Below are positions 42,386 through 50,867 of a stretch of 64,000 nt of DNA, piece after piece. This stretch comes from Sphingobium chungbukense. GTDB lineage: Bacteria; Pseudomonadota; Alphaproteobacteria; Sphingomonadales; Sphingomonadaceae. The stretch is from contig NZ_LBIC01000010.1 of assembly GCF_001005725.1 (NCBI RefSeq), positions 1 through 64,000 of the forward strand, written 5' to 3'. The translations under genes were made by a program, and so were the position numbers. A model generated the notes under the pieces. The model saw only the letters and a program-made list of their open reading frames with translations, searched no databases and was not told where the DNA came from. The number at the start of each line of letters is the position of its first letter. The first letter of the stretch is position 1.

Positions 42386-43324
42386 ATGTCCACCTATCAT
42401 GTCGTCCTCAAGGCCACGGTTCCGGACCGGATTCTCGACTCCACCAAGGCAGAAAGCGAACTGCGCGCAAGAAGCTGGCTGCTTTCGCAAAGCTGGTATG
42501 AACGCCGCCAGATCGCATGGCAACCGACGATCACTCCGATATCCGGGCGCAGCCAGTCGCCAATCCGGCATGACGCCCAGCTCGACCTCGATTGCCCGCG
42601 CACCGCCCAGCCACGAACCGGTTCGCTGACACTGTCCATCAAGGTCGCGGTGATCAACGGCGAAGATCCTCTCGCGAAGGCGCAACGGGTGCTCGATCTT
42701 CCGGGATGCGGTCCGGCACTGACGCGCGCGGTCAAGCCCGACGATCCGCTCGAACGCGGCTCCTTCTCTTCCTTGCGGAGCAATTCGGTGATCGGACCGG
42801 TTCCGCCTGAATGGCCGATCGACCGCATGCTCACCGCCTATTCCTCTCATCTCGGCAGCTATGGGCAAGGCGGCGTCGGTCTCTCTGGCTGGCAATGCAA
42901 TGGCGGCTCCTGGATCGTGTTGCCGCTCAAATATTCGGACGGGTGGATCTGGCTCACCCGTGAGCAAATCACCCCCGCATCGGATTACTGGACCCTCGGC
43001 ATCGACCTCGACCAGCGCATTCTGGGCGTCCATCCCAAGGACCTGGCCGACTTTCCGCCTTGGGAACATTGCTACGCCGGGCACGGCCAGATCCTCGATC
43101 TTCCTGACTTCGCACGCGAAAAGGCAACGATATCGCGGTTCGAAGCCGACAATGGCGGCTTCGTTCTCGAAGCGGTCAACGGCCTCACACGCTGGCGCTT
43201 TGCCATGGGCGACGACCTTCCCCGTCCGGTCTGGGCAGGGTCACGCGAGCCCCGGCATCTCTACGAAGGAGAGTCGGTCGCACGCGCCTTCGTGCTGACT
43301 CACGACTGCTATCTCGACGTCTGA
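42386..43324 (+). CDS. Conserved hypothetical protein
   Basis: 312 residues (MSTYHVVLKATVPDRILDSTKAE...). Beta-rich with Trp/Tyr/Gly-rich stretches (GSYGQGGVGLSGWQCNGGSWIVLPLKYSDGWIWL), suggesting a carbohydrate- or nucleotide-type beta fold, but no catalytic motif stands out. Followed by the second DUF736 repeat starting 21 bases after its stop. Function unknown. Confidence 0.6.
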   Translation: MSTYHVVLKATVPDRILDSTKAESELRARSWLLSQSWYERRQIAWQPTITPISGRSQSPIRHDAQLDLDCPRTAQPRTGSLTLSIKVAVINGEDPLAKAQRVLDLPGCGPALTRAVKPDDPLERGSFSSLRSNSVIGPVPPEWPIDRMLTAYSSHLGSYGQGGVGLSGWQCNGGSWIVLPLKYSDGWIWLTREQITPASDYWTLGIDLDQRILGVHPKDLADFPPWEHCYAGHGQILDLPDFAREKATISRFEADNGGFVLEAVNGLTRWRFAMGDDLPRPVWAGSREPRHLYEGESVARAFVLTHDCYLDV

Positions 43325-43344
43325 ACCGGGAACCCCGCGAAGCA

Positions 43345-43928
43345 CGACCCGAGGCCGCTGAAGCGGGCCTCGGATGTGGCGCTTGCGCGCCTGCTCGGCC
43401 GAACGGCCGAGGAGAGGAGGGGGAGGGAGGAAGTTGGCTCGGACACGGTGTTCGAGACCGGCTTTCAGGAGACCTTCCCATGAACATCGGTTCGATCAAG
43501 CAGAATGACGCGGGCATTTTCGTCGGCAAGATCGCGACGTTGGCGATCGCCATGACGATCGCGCTGCGCGAGGTGCACTCGACCAATCCGAAGGCGCCCA
43601 AGTTCGAGGTTCTGGCGCTGTCGGCGTCGCGGGCGTGGGTGCAGGTGGGTGCGCTGTTCGAGCTGTTCGCGAACGGCACGGGCGAAGCGTTCCTCAACGG
43701 CAAGATCGAGGACCCGAGCCTGGCGGCGCCGCTTTACATCTCGGCGTTCCGTCAGGACGACGGCAGCTACAACGTGGTGTGGTCGCGTCCGACGCGCCGG
43801 CGGGATCTGGCGGCGGAGATGGCGCCCAAGACCGACGAGGGCCTGCCGCCGCTGCCCGGCGCCGACGAAACCGCCGGCCCCGCCACTCAGCCCGCCGAAC
43901 AGGGCCTCGGCCAATCCTCCGCCGAACA
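43345..43928 (+). repeat. ~584-bp direct repeat, copy 2 (DUF736 gene with leader)
   Basis: Counterpart of 35787-36370 with only a few substitutions, in the same orientation. The two start at CGACCC and diverge where the coding sequence changes from EHAF to EHSF. The leader and start of the DUF736 gene are included, so both genes carry the same 5' control region. Confidence 0.9.
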
Positions 43929-44031
43929 CAGCTTCGGGTCGACGCCGCAGGAGGGCAGTCGCCGCCAGCGCCGCCAGCGGGCCAGCGAATCCTCGCCCGA
44001 GACGGTGGAGGCCGAAGAACCCGTCGCCTGA
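43480..44031 (+). CDS. DUF736-family protein, copy 2 (longer)
   Basis: 183 residues; the first ~148 are nearly identical to copy 1 at 35922, then a basic, Ser/Arg/Glu-rich tail (QEGSRRQRRQRASESSPETVEAEE) that copy 1 lacks. This tail is more likely the original form; copy 1 ended after recombination. A hairpin CCCGC/GCGGG with T-rich follow-up at 44096-44133 may terminate transcription. Role unknown. Confidence 0.85.
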   Translation: MNIGSIKQNDAGIFVGKIATLAIAMTIALREVHSTNPKAPKFEVLALSASRAWVQVGALFELFANGTGEAFLNGKIEDPSLAAPLYISAFRQDDGSYNVVWSRPTRRRDLAAEMAPKTDEGLPPLPGADETAGPATQPAEQGLGQSSAEHSFGSTPQEGSRRQRRQRASESSPETVEAEEPVA

Positions 44032-44166
44032 TATCCCCCCGTGCCCGGTCCGCCGCCTCCCGGCCGGGCACACCCCTCAGGGCTCGTCTCGCATCCCCCG
44101 CGAGGCGGGCCCTGTTTCTTTTTGGTCATACGGACCGGAGCGCCGGTTCTCAGGAAGGAGCCCTTC

Positions 44167-45258
44167 GTGCCCCCACAGCCCCACGACATAACCCAATCGT
44201 CTTGCAGCCTCACCGCCGATTTCGTCGCGCTCAGCAGCGCCGAGATCGTCTCCGCCGAGGACTGCGCAGGGACATTCTGGGCCGGCGACGGAAGCCGGGA
44301 ACCCATGCTGGACGACGATTGCCTTGTCGCCCGCCACGTCGTGCCGTTCGGCAGCTTTCCCTGGCACGTCTGGCATCGCATCGCTTCAGAGGTCCTCAGC
44401 GAGCCCTATGATCTGCACGATGCCACGCAAATCGACCGCCTGCTCCAGCAGCGCGGGCTATTTCCGCGCGACGGCGCGTCATCGCCGCAATGGGTCGCAC
44501 TCTATCAGACCAATCTTTCGACCCTGCTCGAACGGCAGCAGGATCAAGACTCCGCCGCCCGACTGATCTCGCAACTGCGCGTGGACGTGCTCGATTCAAC
44601 CACGCACCCGTTCGAACCCGACTATTATGTCGATGCGCGCGGGATCACCGCCGAACAATGGGAAGCCGTGTCGGTCCTGGTCTTCCAGCAAGCCTATACC
44701 GATCAGGAGGGCAGGCCGTTCGATCTGATCTTCGATCGGCCCGATCTCACGACCGGCACCCCTTCCGGCCGGGCATTTGCCGCGCTTCGAGAGCTTCAGA
44801 ACGCCCTGTCGGAATACCAGCCGGAGCCCGCCGACAGCGCAACATTCGAAACCTACACCGCAGCGTTGGCGCAAGTGCTGGCAGATTCTCCGGATTGCAC
44901 CCAGTTCCCGTTCGACCGTTCGACCGAGGCATTCGCCATCCTGGCCGCATTCGTCGAGCAGCGTCACCCCGCTTGGCTCAATGCTCTTCAGGTCTCCCCT
45001 ACCATCGGCGATCTTCGTCCTGTTCCGCCCGCGTGGACTGGCAAGGTAGAGATCGCCGGACTGCGTCACGATCCTGATGCGCGGACCCGCGTGTCCGACC
45101 CGGGTGAGGTTCCGGCCGCTTATGGCATTTATGCCGAGCGGGACGACGGCTCGCTCGCATGGCTCGGAACGACAACGACGCTTGCCGAGGCAGCGGGACT
45201 CAAGCGCAAGCTTGAAACCATATCTGCCGTTGTCGCACAATCTACTTCATCGGGCTGA
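44167..45258 (+). CDS. Conserved hypothetical protein
   Basis: 363 residues from GTG 44167 with AAGGAG upstream (the open frame reaches 44041 but without a start that fits). Helical with SSAEIVSAEDCAGTFWAGDG, ASEVLSEPYDLHDATQIDRLLQQ and a central Tyr-rich YVDARGITAEQWEAVS. No domain recognised. Last gene before the long noncoding stretch that precedes ssb. Confidence 0.55.
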   Translation: MPPQPHDITQSSCSLTADFVALSSAEIVSAEDCAGTFWAGDGSREPMLDDDCLVARHVVPFGSFPWHVWHRIASEVLSEPYDLHDATQIDRLLQQRGLFPRDGASSPQWVALYQTNLSTLLERQQDQDSAARLISQLRVDVLDSTTHPFEPDYYVDARGITAEQWEAVSVLVFQQAYTDQEGRPFDLIFDRPDLTTGTPSGRAFAALRELQNALSEYQPEPADSATFETYTAALAQVLADSPDCTQFPFDRSTEAFAILAAFVEQRHPAWLNALQVSPTIGDLRPVPPAWTGKVEIAGLRHDPDARTRVSDPGEVPAAYGIYAERDDGSLAWLGTTTTLAEAAGLKRKLETISAVVAQSTSSG

Positions 45259-45703
45259 GCACGGCGCTATTCGATGGTGAATACGGTCCGCGCCCCCCGG
45301 GGTTCAGGAAGCGGACCGCCCATCCGCCTCGTGCCAGCCAGTGGATGATGCTCGCGCGCTTCGGCGTCTCCTCGACGCGGCATCGCTCACTTGCGGGCCT
45401 ATCCAGCCGACCGTCGCCTGCGCCCGTCTGCTTGTGCCCGGAACCGGACCGGGCCACCCGATCCCTCCAAAGTCCCGGCCGCCTGTTGGTGGAGCGGGTT
45501 TCGCAATCCCCGTTCTGCCGTCCCTCGCCCTCTTATCGCGCCCGCCCGCCGCCGGTGACGGCAGGCTCTTCCGCCAACCCTGTCCATCGGCACCTGGTGA
45601 TGGCGTCCGCCGTGCCCCGGCCCATCACCGACAAGGCACATTGTCCATACCCGCGCCCCTCCCGACACCCCAGCAGGCCACCCGCTTGGAGGGATGAAAG
45701 CTG
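45259..45703. other. Noncoding stretch before ssb leader
   Basis: About 445 bases with no convincing gene; open frames here (e.g. 45345-45917) have the composition of shadow translation. A hairpin GGTCCGC...GCGGACC lies at 45286-45318. GC-rich and full of small inverted repeats. It runs into the structured leader that starts at 45704. Confidence 0.5.
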
Positions 45704-45832
45704 CACCCGCGCGGGGCCGCCGCAACCTCAATTTTCCGACCGTGTTGACGGCCTGACGGCCGCCTGCCCGCACCACTCGAAAAATTCAGGTTCCCCCTCG
45801 CTGGCCGGGCCCAGGCCCGGCCGTTCGGGTGC
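45704..45832 (+). ncRNA. Structured leader upstream of ssb (divergent member of the five-copy family)
   Basis: Outer helix GCACCCG (45704-45710) with CGGGTGC (45826-45832); inner helix AATTTTC (45730-45736) with GAAAAATT (45779-45786), followed by the C-rich strand CAGGTTCCCCC and CGCTGG. The order outer helix, C-rich strand, A/T helix is that of the better copies at 47944, 50967, 51635 and 52659, but this one has a weaker 5' loop strand. It could act as a cis-acting RNA or as a single-stranded DNA promoter. Confidence 0.5.
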
Positions 45833-45857
45833 GCCGGCCCCTCGTTCGCGGGCCGCA

Positions 45858-45907
45858 GTCCTTTTTCATCCCAGCGGGGTCGGCCCGCTGGCGGGATCGA
45901 AAAGGAC
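45858..45907 (+). promoter_or_regulatory. Hairpin enclosing the ssb ribosome binding site
   Basis: GTCCTTTTTCATCCC pairs with GGGATCGAAAAGGAC (one mismatch). The 3' arm contains AAGGA, the Shine-Dalgarno sequence 6 bases before the ssb ATG, so folding would hide it. A comparable hairpin stands before the gene at 52858. Confidence 0.6.
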
Positions 45908-45913
45908 ACGCAC

Positions 45914-46243
45914 ATGAACAAGGTTATTCTCTCAGGCCGGATCACATCGGACATCACCACCTTCGGCACCGAGTCCAAGGGCGGCACGAGCTTCACGCTC
46001 GTCACCAGCAAGCCGGTCATTCGCGACGGCGAGGTCCAGAAGGACGAGAACGGCTACACCGAGACCTACGACGCCTTCCATACGATCAAGGCCTTCAACG
46101 GGCTCGGCAAGTCGGTCGCGCGGCACAAGAAGAAGGGCGACAAGCTGCTGGTGGTCGGCGAGATCCGCTACAGCCGCAACGAGCACAACGGCCGCACCTA
46201 CTACAACACCGACATCATCGCCGAGGAAATCGAATTCCTCTGA
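45914..46243 (+). CDS. ssb: Single-stranded DNA-binding protein
   Basis: 109 residues (MNKVILSGRITSDITTFGTESKGGTSFTLVTSKPV...). OB-fold pattern with ILSGRIT, FTLVTSK and KLLVVGEIRYSRNEHNGRTYYN, ending in EEIEFL. Shorter than chromosomal Ssb and without the acidic interaction tail, as in many plasmid versions. On conjugative plasmids ssb lies in the leading region and protects entering single strands. Its leader is structured (see 45704 and 45858). Confidence 0.85.
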   Translation: MNKVILSGRITSDITTFGTESKGGTSFTLVTSKPVIRDGEVQKDENGYTETYDAFHTIKAFNGLGKSVARHKKKGDKLLVVGEIRYSRNEHNGRTYYNTDIIAEEIEFL

Positions 46244-46300
46244 CCGCCCTCTCGGGCGGTCGCGCGCGGCCGCCCTCCACCTTCCCGATGGAGAGCACAG

Positions 46301-46630
46301 ATGTTCAATCTCACCAGCTTCGACGATATCGCCGAAATCACCGGCGGCATCGAGATCACCAACCCCTGCATGGTCGAGCGTATCCGCCGCGCGGCCGATG
46401 GCCTCAACCGCCACGAGATCGCTGCGCGCCTGGCAGACGCGATCACCGACGCCGCCGATGCCGCGCACACCCGCCGCTGGCAGGAGCAGGCCTATGGGCA
46501 GGCCAGCCCCGACGCGATCGTCGATCAGGAATACCATGACGATTTGGTCTTGGCATGGACCCTTGTCGCGGCCGAGAACCAGCCCATGAACCTCGCATCC
46601 CTCTTCGCGCACGACGGGTCGGTCCACTGA
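46301..46630 (+). CDS. Conserved hypothetical protein
   Basis: 109 residues (MFNLTSFDDIAEITGGIEITNPCMVERIRRAADGL...), helical, acidic, with GGAGAGC before the ATG. Comes 57 bases after ssb, probably same transcript. No family recognised. Confidence 0.55.
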   Translation: MFNLTSFDDIAEITGGIEITNPCMVERIRRAADGLNRHEIAARLADAITDAADAAHTRRWQEQAYGQASPDAIVDQEYHDDLVLAWTLVAAENQPMNLASLFAHDGSVH

Positions 46631-46657
46631 CTCGTCGCCTTCCCGAAGGATCACTTC

Positions 46658-47290
46658 ATGACCGCTTCCCTCCCAGACCATAGCCTGGTCATTCAATGCC
46701 GCGGCCTGATAATTCATCATCGCGATCATTGGTGGCTGGTCGAATTTCCCCATCTCAAACGCGATCTTCAACGCCATCGCCATCCGGCACGCGCCTATTT
46801 GCTCTCGGGCAGGATCACAACAGAGTTCGCGAAGCGGGCCGGACTGGAAACCGGGCCGCGCATTCTTCTCCCTAGTGTCGCCATGCTCCATCCGGACCAA
46901 ACCTGCTGGGCGGGCAACTTCGAACTTCGACCGACGATCGCAACCGCGAAGCCTGATCAGATCGACTACGACATCAACGCGCACGTCTTTCACGGCTCGG
47001 CCGACGAGCTTGAAGAGCGGCTCGCCCGCGCGATGATCGAGATCACGCTGTTCCCGATCCCCATGGAATTCACCTCGGTCTTCACAGCGCTCCCGGATGA
47101 AGACGTGCCGGTGCTCGCCATCCGGGTAAGCAGCTATGTCTGCGCGACCTTCGAACTTCTCACCGCCCGCTACATGCCGACATACCGGCCGCGCTCGCCG
47201 TGGCGTGACATCTCCAACGAATCCGTATTCGACAGCGGCGCCGAAGTCCTCGGATGGATGCACGCCGACGACTGGATTCGGCCGCGGTGA
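46658..47290 (+). CDS. Conserved hypothetical protein
   Basis: 210 residues (MTASLPDHSLVIQCRGLIIHHRDHWWLVEFPHLKRDL...). His/Trp-rich N-terminal half, acidic helix SADELEERLARAMIEITL and a C-terminal Ser/Arg/Pro-rich segment. No catalytic motif evident. Likely in the ssb transcript. Confidence 0.55.
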   Translation: MTASLPDHSLVIQCRGLIIHHRDHWWLVEFPHLKRDLQRHRHPARAYLLSGRITTEFAKRAGLETGPRILLPSVAMLHPDQTCWAGNFELRPTIATAKPDQIDYDINAHVFHGSADELEERLARAMIEITLFPIPMEFTSVFTALPDEDVPVLAIRVSSYVCATFELLTARYMPTYRPRSPWRDISNESVFDSGAEVLGWMHADDWIRPR

Positions 47291-47359
47291 ACCACCGGTC
47301 GCGGGCCGCCCGCGCGGCTGCCCGCGACGCTTTCTCCCGCCACCTGGACGGAGCCAGCC

Positions 47360-47566
47360 ATGATCATCTTCACCGCCCGTGCCGACACCGCCGAGAATGT
47401 CCGCGACACCTGCTTCCAGGCGGCGGAATTGTGCAACCGCCTCGATATCGGCATCGACCTCACGATTGGCGGCCATAAGATCGAGGTTCGCCAAGGCTCG
47501 CACCCCTATAATCTCGAACAAGCCTATGCGCGCGCCGTCCGCGAGGCAGAAGCCGGCAACAGCTAG
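47360..47566 (+). CDS. Small hypothetical protein
   Basis: 68 residues (MIIFTARADTAENVRDTCFQAAELCNRLDIGIDLTIGGHKIEVR...). Regular alpha/beta fold with a helical C-terminus, GGAGCCAGCC before the ATG. No family recognised. Followed by 610 bases without a gene. Confidence 0.55.
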   Translation: MIIFTARADTAENVRDTCFQAAELCNRLDIGIDLTIGGHKIEVRQGSHPYNLEQAYARAVREAEAGNS

Positions 47567-47780
47567 ACGCCGGCCACCCGACGACCGTTGCCGCCGCATC
47601 CCCCATCCATCCCCACCTGCGGCGGATGAAGGGAAGGGGGAGGCATTCTCCTGTCCACATGATGGGAGAAAGCAGCCTGCATCGAGCAGGGCCTGAACCT
47701 TGCCGGGCATCCGACAATCCGAAGCGAACGTCCAAGCTATTGGCGCATCCCGTCCTTCGCTTGAGCGAAGAACGGGACCG

Positions 47781-47880
47781 GGGCTCTATTCGCTAAGCCG
47801 CCGCCCGCTCTATCGAGCGGACCCCGGCTAACCTCACGGAGCCGAAGCACGCTTCGTCTCCGCCCTGCGGGTTACGATCC
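47781..47880 (+). repeat. ~100-bp structured repeat, copy A
   Basis: Nearly the same sequence occurs at 55126-55225 beside the probable oriT. Nested stems GGCTC/GAGCC, AGCCG/CGGCT and CCGCTC/GAGCGG are followed by a hairpin GAAGC-AC-GCTTC here, which is GGGC-AA-GCCC in the other copy (compensatory change), and CCGCCC...GGGTTAC. Could be a structured RNA, a single-strand initiation site, or a replication or transfer element. It lies 60 bases before the leader at 47944. The stretch 47567-47780 holds nothing recognised. Confidence 0.55.
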
Positions 47881-47943
47881 CGCTTGCGGGCTCCGCCAGG
47901 GAAGGCGTGTCCAATATCAATAACTCCTATCTCTTCCTAGTTT

Positions 47944-48124
47944 GGCATGCGGGGATACGCGCCCGTCAAGGATGAGCGGTCCCCCCAATTTTCACGGTGC
48001 CGCCGTCTGCGCTGCGCTGGCCGTCAGCCACGAGAAAATCGGTTCCCCCGCTCGGCGTTAACCGGGGTCCGGCCACGGCCGGCTTCCCGGTTAACGTCCC
48101 TGACCGGCGCGACCACCGCATGCC
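47944..48124 (+). ncRNA. Structured leader upstream of the DUF2493 gene
   Basis: Outer helix GGCATGCGG / CCGCATGCC plus GCGCC / GGCGC; next helix GTCAAGGA / TCCCTGAC; then AGCGG / CCGCT, a C-rich internal loop (TCCCCCC opposite GGTTCCCCC), and AATTTTC / GAAAATC. A side hairpin GTTAACCGGG / CCCGGTTAAC (48057-48095) is inserted. A small hairpin CTCATC/GATGAG (48136-48152) follows, before the start codon at 48177. The same architecture with changed but paired bases is seen at 50967, 51635 and 52659. Confidence 0.6.
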
Positions 48125-48176
48125 CCCTGAGTGCCCTCATCGTGTGGATGAGAAAATCCAAACATTCGAGGCACTT

Positions 48177-49256
48177 ATGTCCAAGAAATTCGCGAACTTC
48201 GCCGATCTCGCCAGCTTCATCGCCAGCGAAACAGACAACCACGACCGCTCCTCCACCTACGAGCACGCTTTCATCGAATATGACGAGCGCGCGAAGCTCT
48301 CGCCGGTCGATGAGGCCGAGCAGCTCGACATGCCGGATCCAGAGCAGGCGCGCGCCGCGGTCCAGATGATCATCCAGACCATCTTCGACGTGCTGCGCGA
48401 CACCCGGATGGCGCCTTACGCTTCCCAACTCTCATGGGGCTTCGTCAACAGCTTCCACGTCGTCGCCAAGCGCATCAACGACCAAGAGGACGATGCGGCC
48501 AAGGAACTCGGCGAACTCGCGCGCCACTTCGATCCTTCCGAAATCTACGCCGTCCAGCTCGAAGAAGCCCAGCTGCTCTGCAAAACGCTGGAGGGCTGCC
48601 GCAAGGCTCTCGAATGCATGCGCGACCATGCCGGCGAGGTCCATCGCGCCGAAACAGGCCGACCCTATTCGCCGACGCGCGGTAGCCGCGTCTCGCAGGG
48701 CGTCACCGCGTCGATGATCGACGCCCGCAATTACATGGCAGAGCGCATACGCGAGCGGCGCGAGCAGCTCGCACCGACCGGACCCGTTGTGGTCTTCTCC
48801 GGCGGGCAGCAGTGGGAAGATCACGAACTGCTCTGGCGGGGCCTCGACTCCATCAAGGCGCGGATCCCCGAAATGATCCTTGTCACCACGGCGCAGACCA
48901 AGGGCTGCGACGCGATCGCGCAGGCCTGGGCTGCCGCGCGCGGCGTCAAGGTCATCCTCTACCGCCTCAACCGGACCTACGGGAACAGAGCGCCCTTCAT
49001 CCGCAACGACGAGATGCTCAAGCTGAAGCCCGTCGAGGCCGTCGTGTGCGAAGGATCGGGCATCCAGATGAACCTCGCCCAGAAGCTGCGACAGGCTGGC
49101 GTCCCGCTTCATGTCGTCAAGGCCGATCATCAGACCAAGGTCCAGCGCGCCCCGGCCCGGACCAACGGCCCCAAGTCCCGCGACGAGTTCGACCCGTGGA
49201 CGCAGGCCGACTATTATGAAGCGATGGTCAACGGCGGCGGCGGTCGCAGGCGCTAA
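48177..49256 (+). CDS. DUF2493-domain protein (SLOG-like nucleotide-binding fold)
   Basis: 359 residues from ATG 48177 (MSKKFANFADLASFIASETDNHDR), preceded by CGAGG; upstream ATG 48120 is less likely since the leader ends there. The C-terminal ~150 residues (VVVFSGGQQWEDHELLWRGLDSI, LVTTAQTKGCDAIAQAWAAARGVKVILY, AVVCEGSGIQMNLAQKL) are DUF2493/SLOG, seen in many plasmid proteins of unknown role. The N-terminal part is helical. A terminator hairpin follows at 49267. Confidence 0.75.
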   Translation: MSKKFANFADLASFIASETDNHDRSSTYEHAFIEYDERAKLSPVDEAEQLDMPDPEQARAAVQMIIQTIFDVLRDTRMAPYASQLSWGFVNSFHVVAKRINDQEDDAAKELGELARHFDPSEIYAVQLEEAQLLCKTLEGCRKALECMRDHAGEVHRAETGRPYSPTRGSRVSQGVTASMIDARNYMAERIRERREQLAPTGPVVVFSGGQQWEDHELLWRGLDSIKARIPEMILVTTAQTKGCDAIAQAWAAARGVKVILYRLNRTYGNRAPFIRNDEMLKLKPVEAVVCEGSGIQMNLAQKLRQAGVPLHVVKADHQTKVQRAPARTNGPKSRDEFDPWTQADYYEAMVNGGGGRRR

Positions 49257-49266
49257 AGCCGCTTCG

Positions 49267-49306
49267 GAGAGGTTCCGGCTTCGGCCGGGACCTCTTCTCT
49301 CTTTTT
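49267..49306. terminator. Terminator after the DUF2493 gene
   Basis: Stem GAGAGGTTCCGGC / GCCGGGACCTCT with a TTCG loop followed by TCTCTCTTTTTCT. The second hairpin at 49317-49351 (GCGGCGCGCGCGGG / CCCGCGCGCGCCGC, 14 perfect pairs) follows without a T run, perhaps as a further barrier or single-strand structure. Confidence 0.75.
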
Positions 49307-49455
49307 CTCCGGAGATGCGGCGCGCGCGGGCATCGAACCCGCGCGCGCCGCGGCCGGACCGGCATCGCCGGGGCGAGATCGCCGCGCGGCGGTCAGGCGT
49401 CCGCCGAAAAGAAAAGAGGGGAGGAACGGGGCGACCAGTCGAGGAGACAAAGCCC

Positions 49456-50022
49456 GTGACTATCCTGTTCCGCATCATGGATCCCGCCGACAACGGGACG
49501 TCGCCGACCGCCGTCATCACGGCCCGCCAACTCGCGACCTTCCGCCGCTATCTTCGCGCCGAAGGGGACCGCCTCGGCATCGCGCTGCTCGACCCCGACG
49601 AATATCTAGGCAACAGCTTCGAGGTTCGCGTCTGTCCGCTCGCGCTTGCCGCAGTCACCCGCCCCTTCGATCATGATCCCGCCGTGATCGCCGTCATCGA
49701 GGAAGCCCAGTTCCGGGGGCGGCGCGTCTCGGTCCACCACAGCGCGGAGGATGCCCGCATCACGCTCGGCATCGCGCTTACATCCGACCAGGCCGTCGAA
49801 CTCGATCTCGCCTATGGCAACGCCTATGCCCTGCTCGAAGCTCTCGCCATCGAGGCGGAAAGCGTCGGCGACATCGCCGTTGGCCTGCTACGCGCTCGCC
49901 TCTCCGATCCGGCGACGCCGAGCCGGGCGACCCTGCGCGGTGTCGACCACTATCTGCCCCGGCTCGAACGGCTCATCGCGAGCGCCGGTGGACGCGAGGA
50001 TGCCCGCATCGCATGGGCCTGA
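49456..50022 (+). CDS. Conserved hypothetical protein
   Basis: 188 residues from GTG 49456 with GAGGAGACAAAG upstream and a purine-rich tract at 49410-49430 (GAAAAGAAAAGAGGGG type). ITARQLATFRRYLRAEGDRLGIALLD is a clear helix; later VAVGLLRARLSDPATPS suggests a helical end. The region has no known domain. Confidence 0.55.
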   Translation: MTILFRIMDPADNGTSPTAVITARQLATFRRYLRAEGDRLGIALLDPDEYLGNSFEVRVCPLALAAVTRPFDHDPAVIAVIEEAQFRGRRVSVHHSAEDARITLGIALTSDQAVELDLAYGNAYALLEALAIEAESVGDIAVGLLRARLSDPATPSRATLRGVDHYLPRLERLIASAGGREDARIAWA

Positions 50023-50038
50023 TGACAAGCTCGCCCAA

Positions 50039-50296
50039 TCAATTCCTGACGGGTGAACCGGCCTCCGCGCGCGGCTTGAGGAGGCTTTCGATCGCCGCCT
50101 GCAAAAGTTCGCGGGCCTGCGTCTCGCCGGTATCCTCAAGCGCGTCCTTGGCCTCGCGCATCAGGACGAGAGCGACGGTCTTTCCCACCAATGGATCGCT
50201 CACCGCCGGACTGGCTTCATCCGCCAGTTCGTCGGCACGCGATGCGCGCCTTGCAGGGCGCGGCATCGTCCCTTGATCCGGTTTGCCCATTCCCAT
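50039..50296 (-). CDS. Small hypothetical protein (minus strand)
   Basis: 85 residues (MGMGKPDQGTMPRPARRASRADELADEASPAVSDPLVGKTVALVLM...). A well-formed helical C-terminus (MREAKDALEDTGETQARELLQAAIESLLK) and a GGGAGC before the start make it plausible. It is one of few minus-strand genes in the 45-53 kb stretch. Could also be chance. Confidence 0.4.
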   Translation of the reverse strand: MGMGKPDQGTMPRPARRASRADELADEASPAVSDPLVGKTVALVLMREAKDALEDTGETQARELLQAAIESLLKPRAEAGSPVRN

Positions 50297-50584
50297 GCTC
50301 CCGGCCGTGCCCTTGCCTAAACTCCCTCGCGCCAGGGCGCGGGGGAGCCGGGGCTGGTAACACGTCGAGACATGCGCCTACGCTTTTAGCACCGAGGCAC
50401 CTGGACATATGCGCAGGCACCCCGGCGTGAAGTCACACCGAGCTGCCTTTCTCGACGGGATTACCAGTCCCGGCACCACGGCCTTCGTGGCACAACCCGC
50501 CGCCTATCACAGACATGTGAGCATACCAAGACGCCGCGTTGCCCAAGCGGCAGCGAACGATGCTCAACATCAGGAACCGTGCCT

Positions 50585-50863
50585 ATGCGCGAACCGATCT
50601 CCTATGCCGACAAGCTTTGCCGCGAGCTTCTTGCGCTCGACCGTGAAGAGGACGCCATGCGTCGAATCCTGGCATCCCACGACCGGTTTCTCGACGCTAT
50701 CGACTGGACCTCCATGACGCGCAGCGACCGCCGACGCGCGGAACATCACGGTGAGACGCTTCGACTTCATCTGGACCGGGTTAGCCACGCGATCGATCAG
50801 CGCATATTCGAACTCATCCACAGAAAAGAGGACGATCCCGACGCTTCCGGTCGTCTCCATTGA
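50585..50863 (+). CDS. Small helical hypothetical protein
   Basis: 92 residues from ATG 50585 (GTG 50579 is an alternative). MREPISYADKLCRELLALDREEDAMRRILASHDR looks like coiled helices, Arg/Glu-rich. No family recognised. The structured duplicate unit begins 5 bases after its stop. Confidence 0.5.
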   Translation: MREPISYADKLCRELLALDREEDAMRRILASHDRFLDAIDWTSMTRSDRRRAEHHGETLRLHLDRVSHAIDQRIFELIHRKEDDPDASGRLH

Positions 50864-50867
50864 AAGG

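Noticed and set aside
45345..45917. 190-aa ORF before ssb
   Set aside because: Ser/Arg/Pro-rich with no start signal; runs through the folded leader and the hairpin in front of ssb, so it is most likely noncoding.
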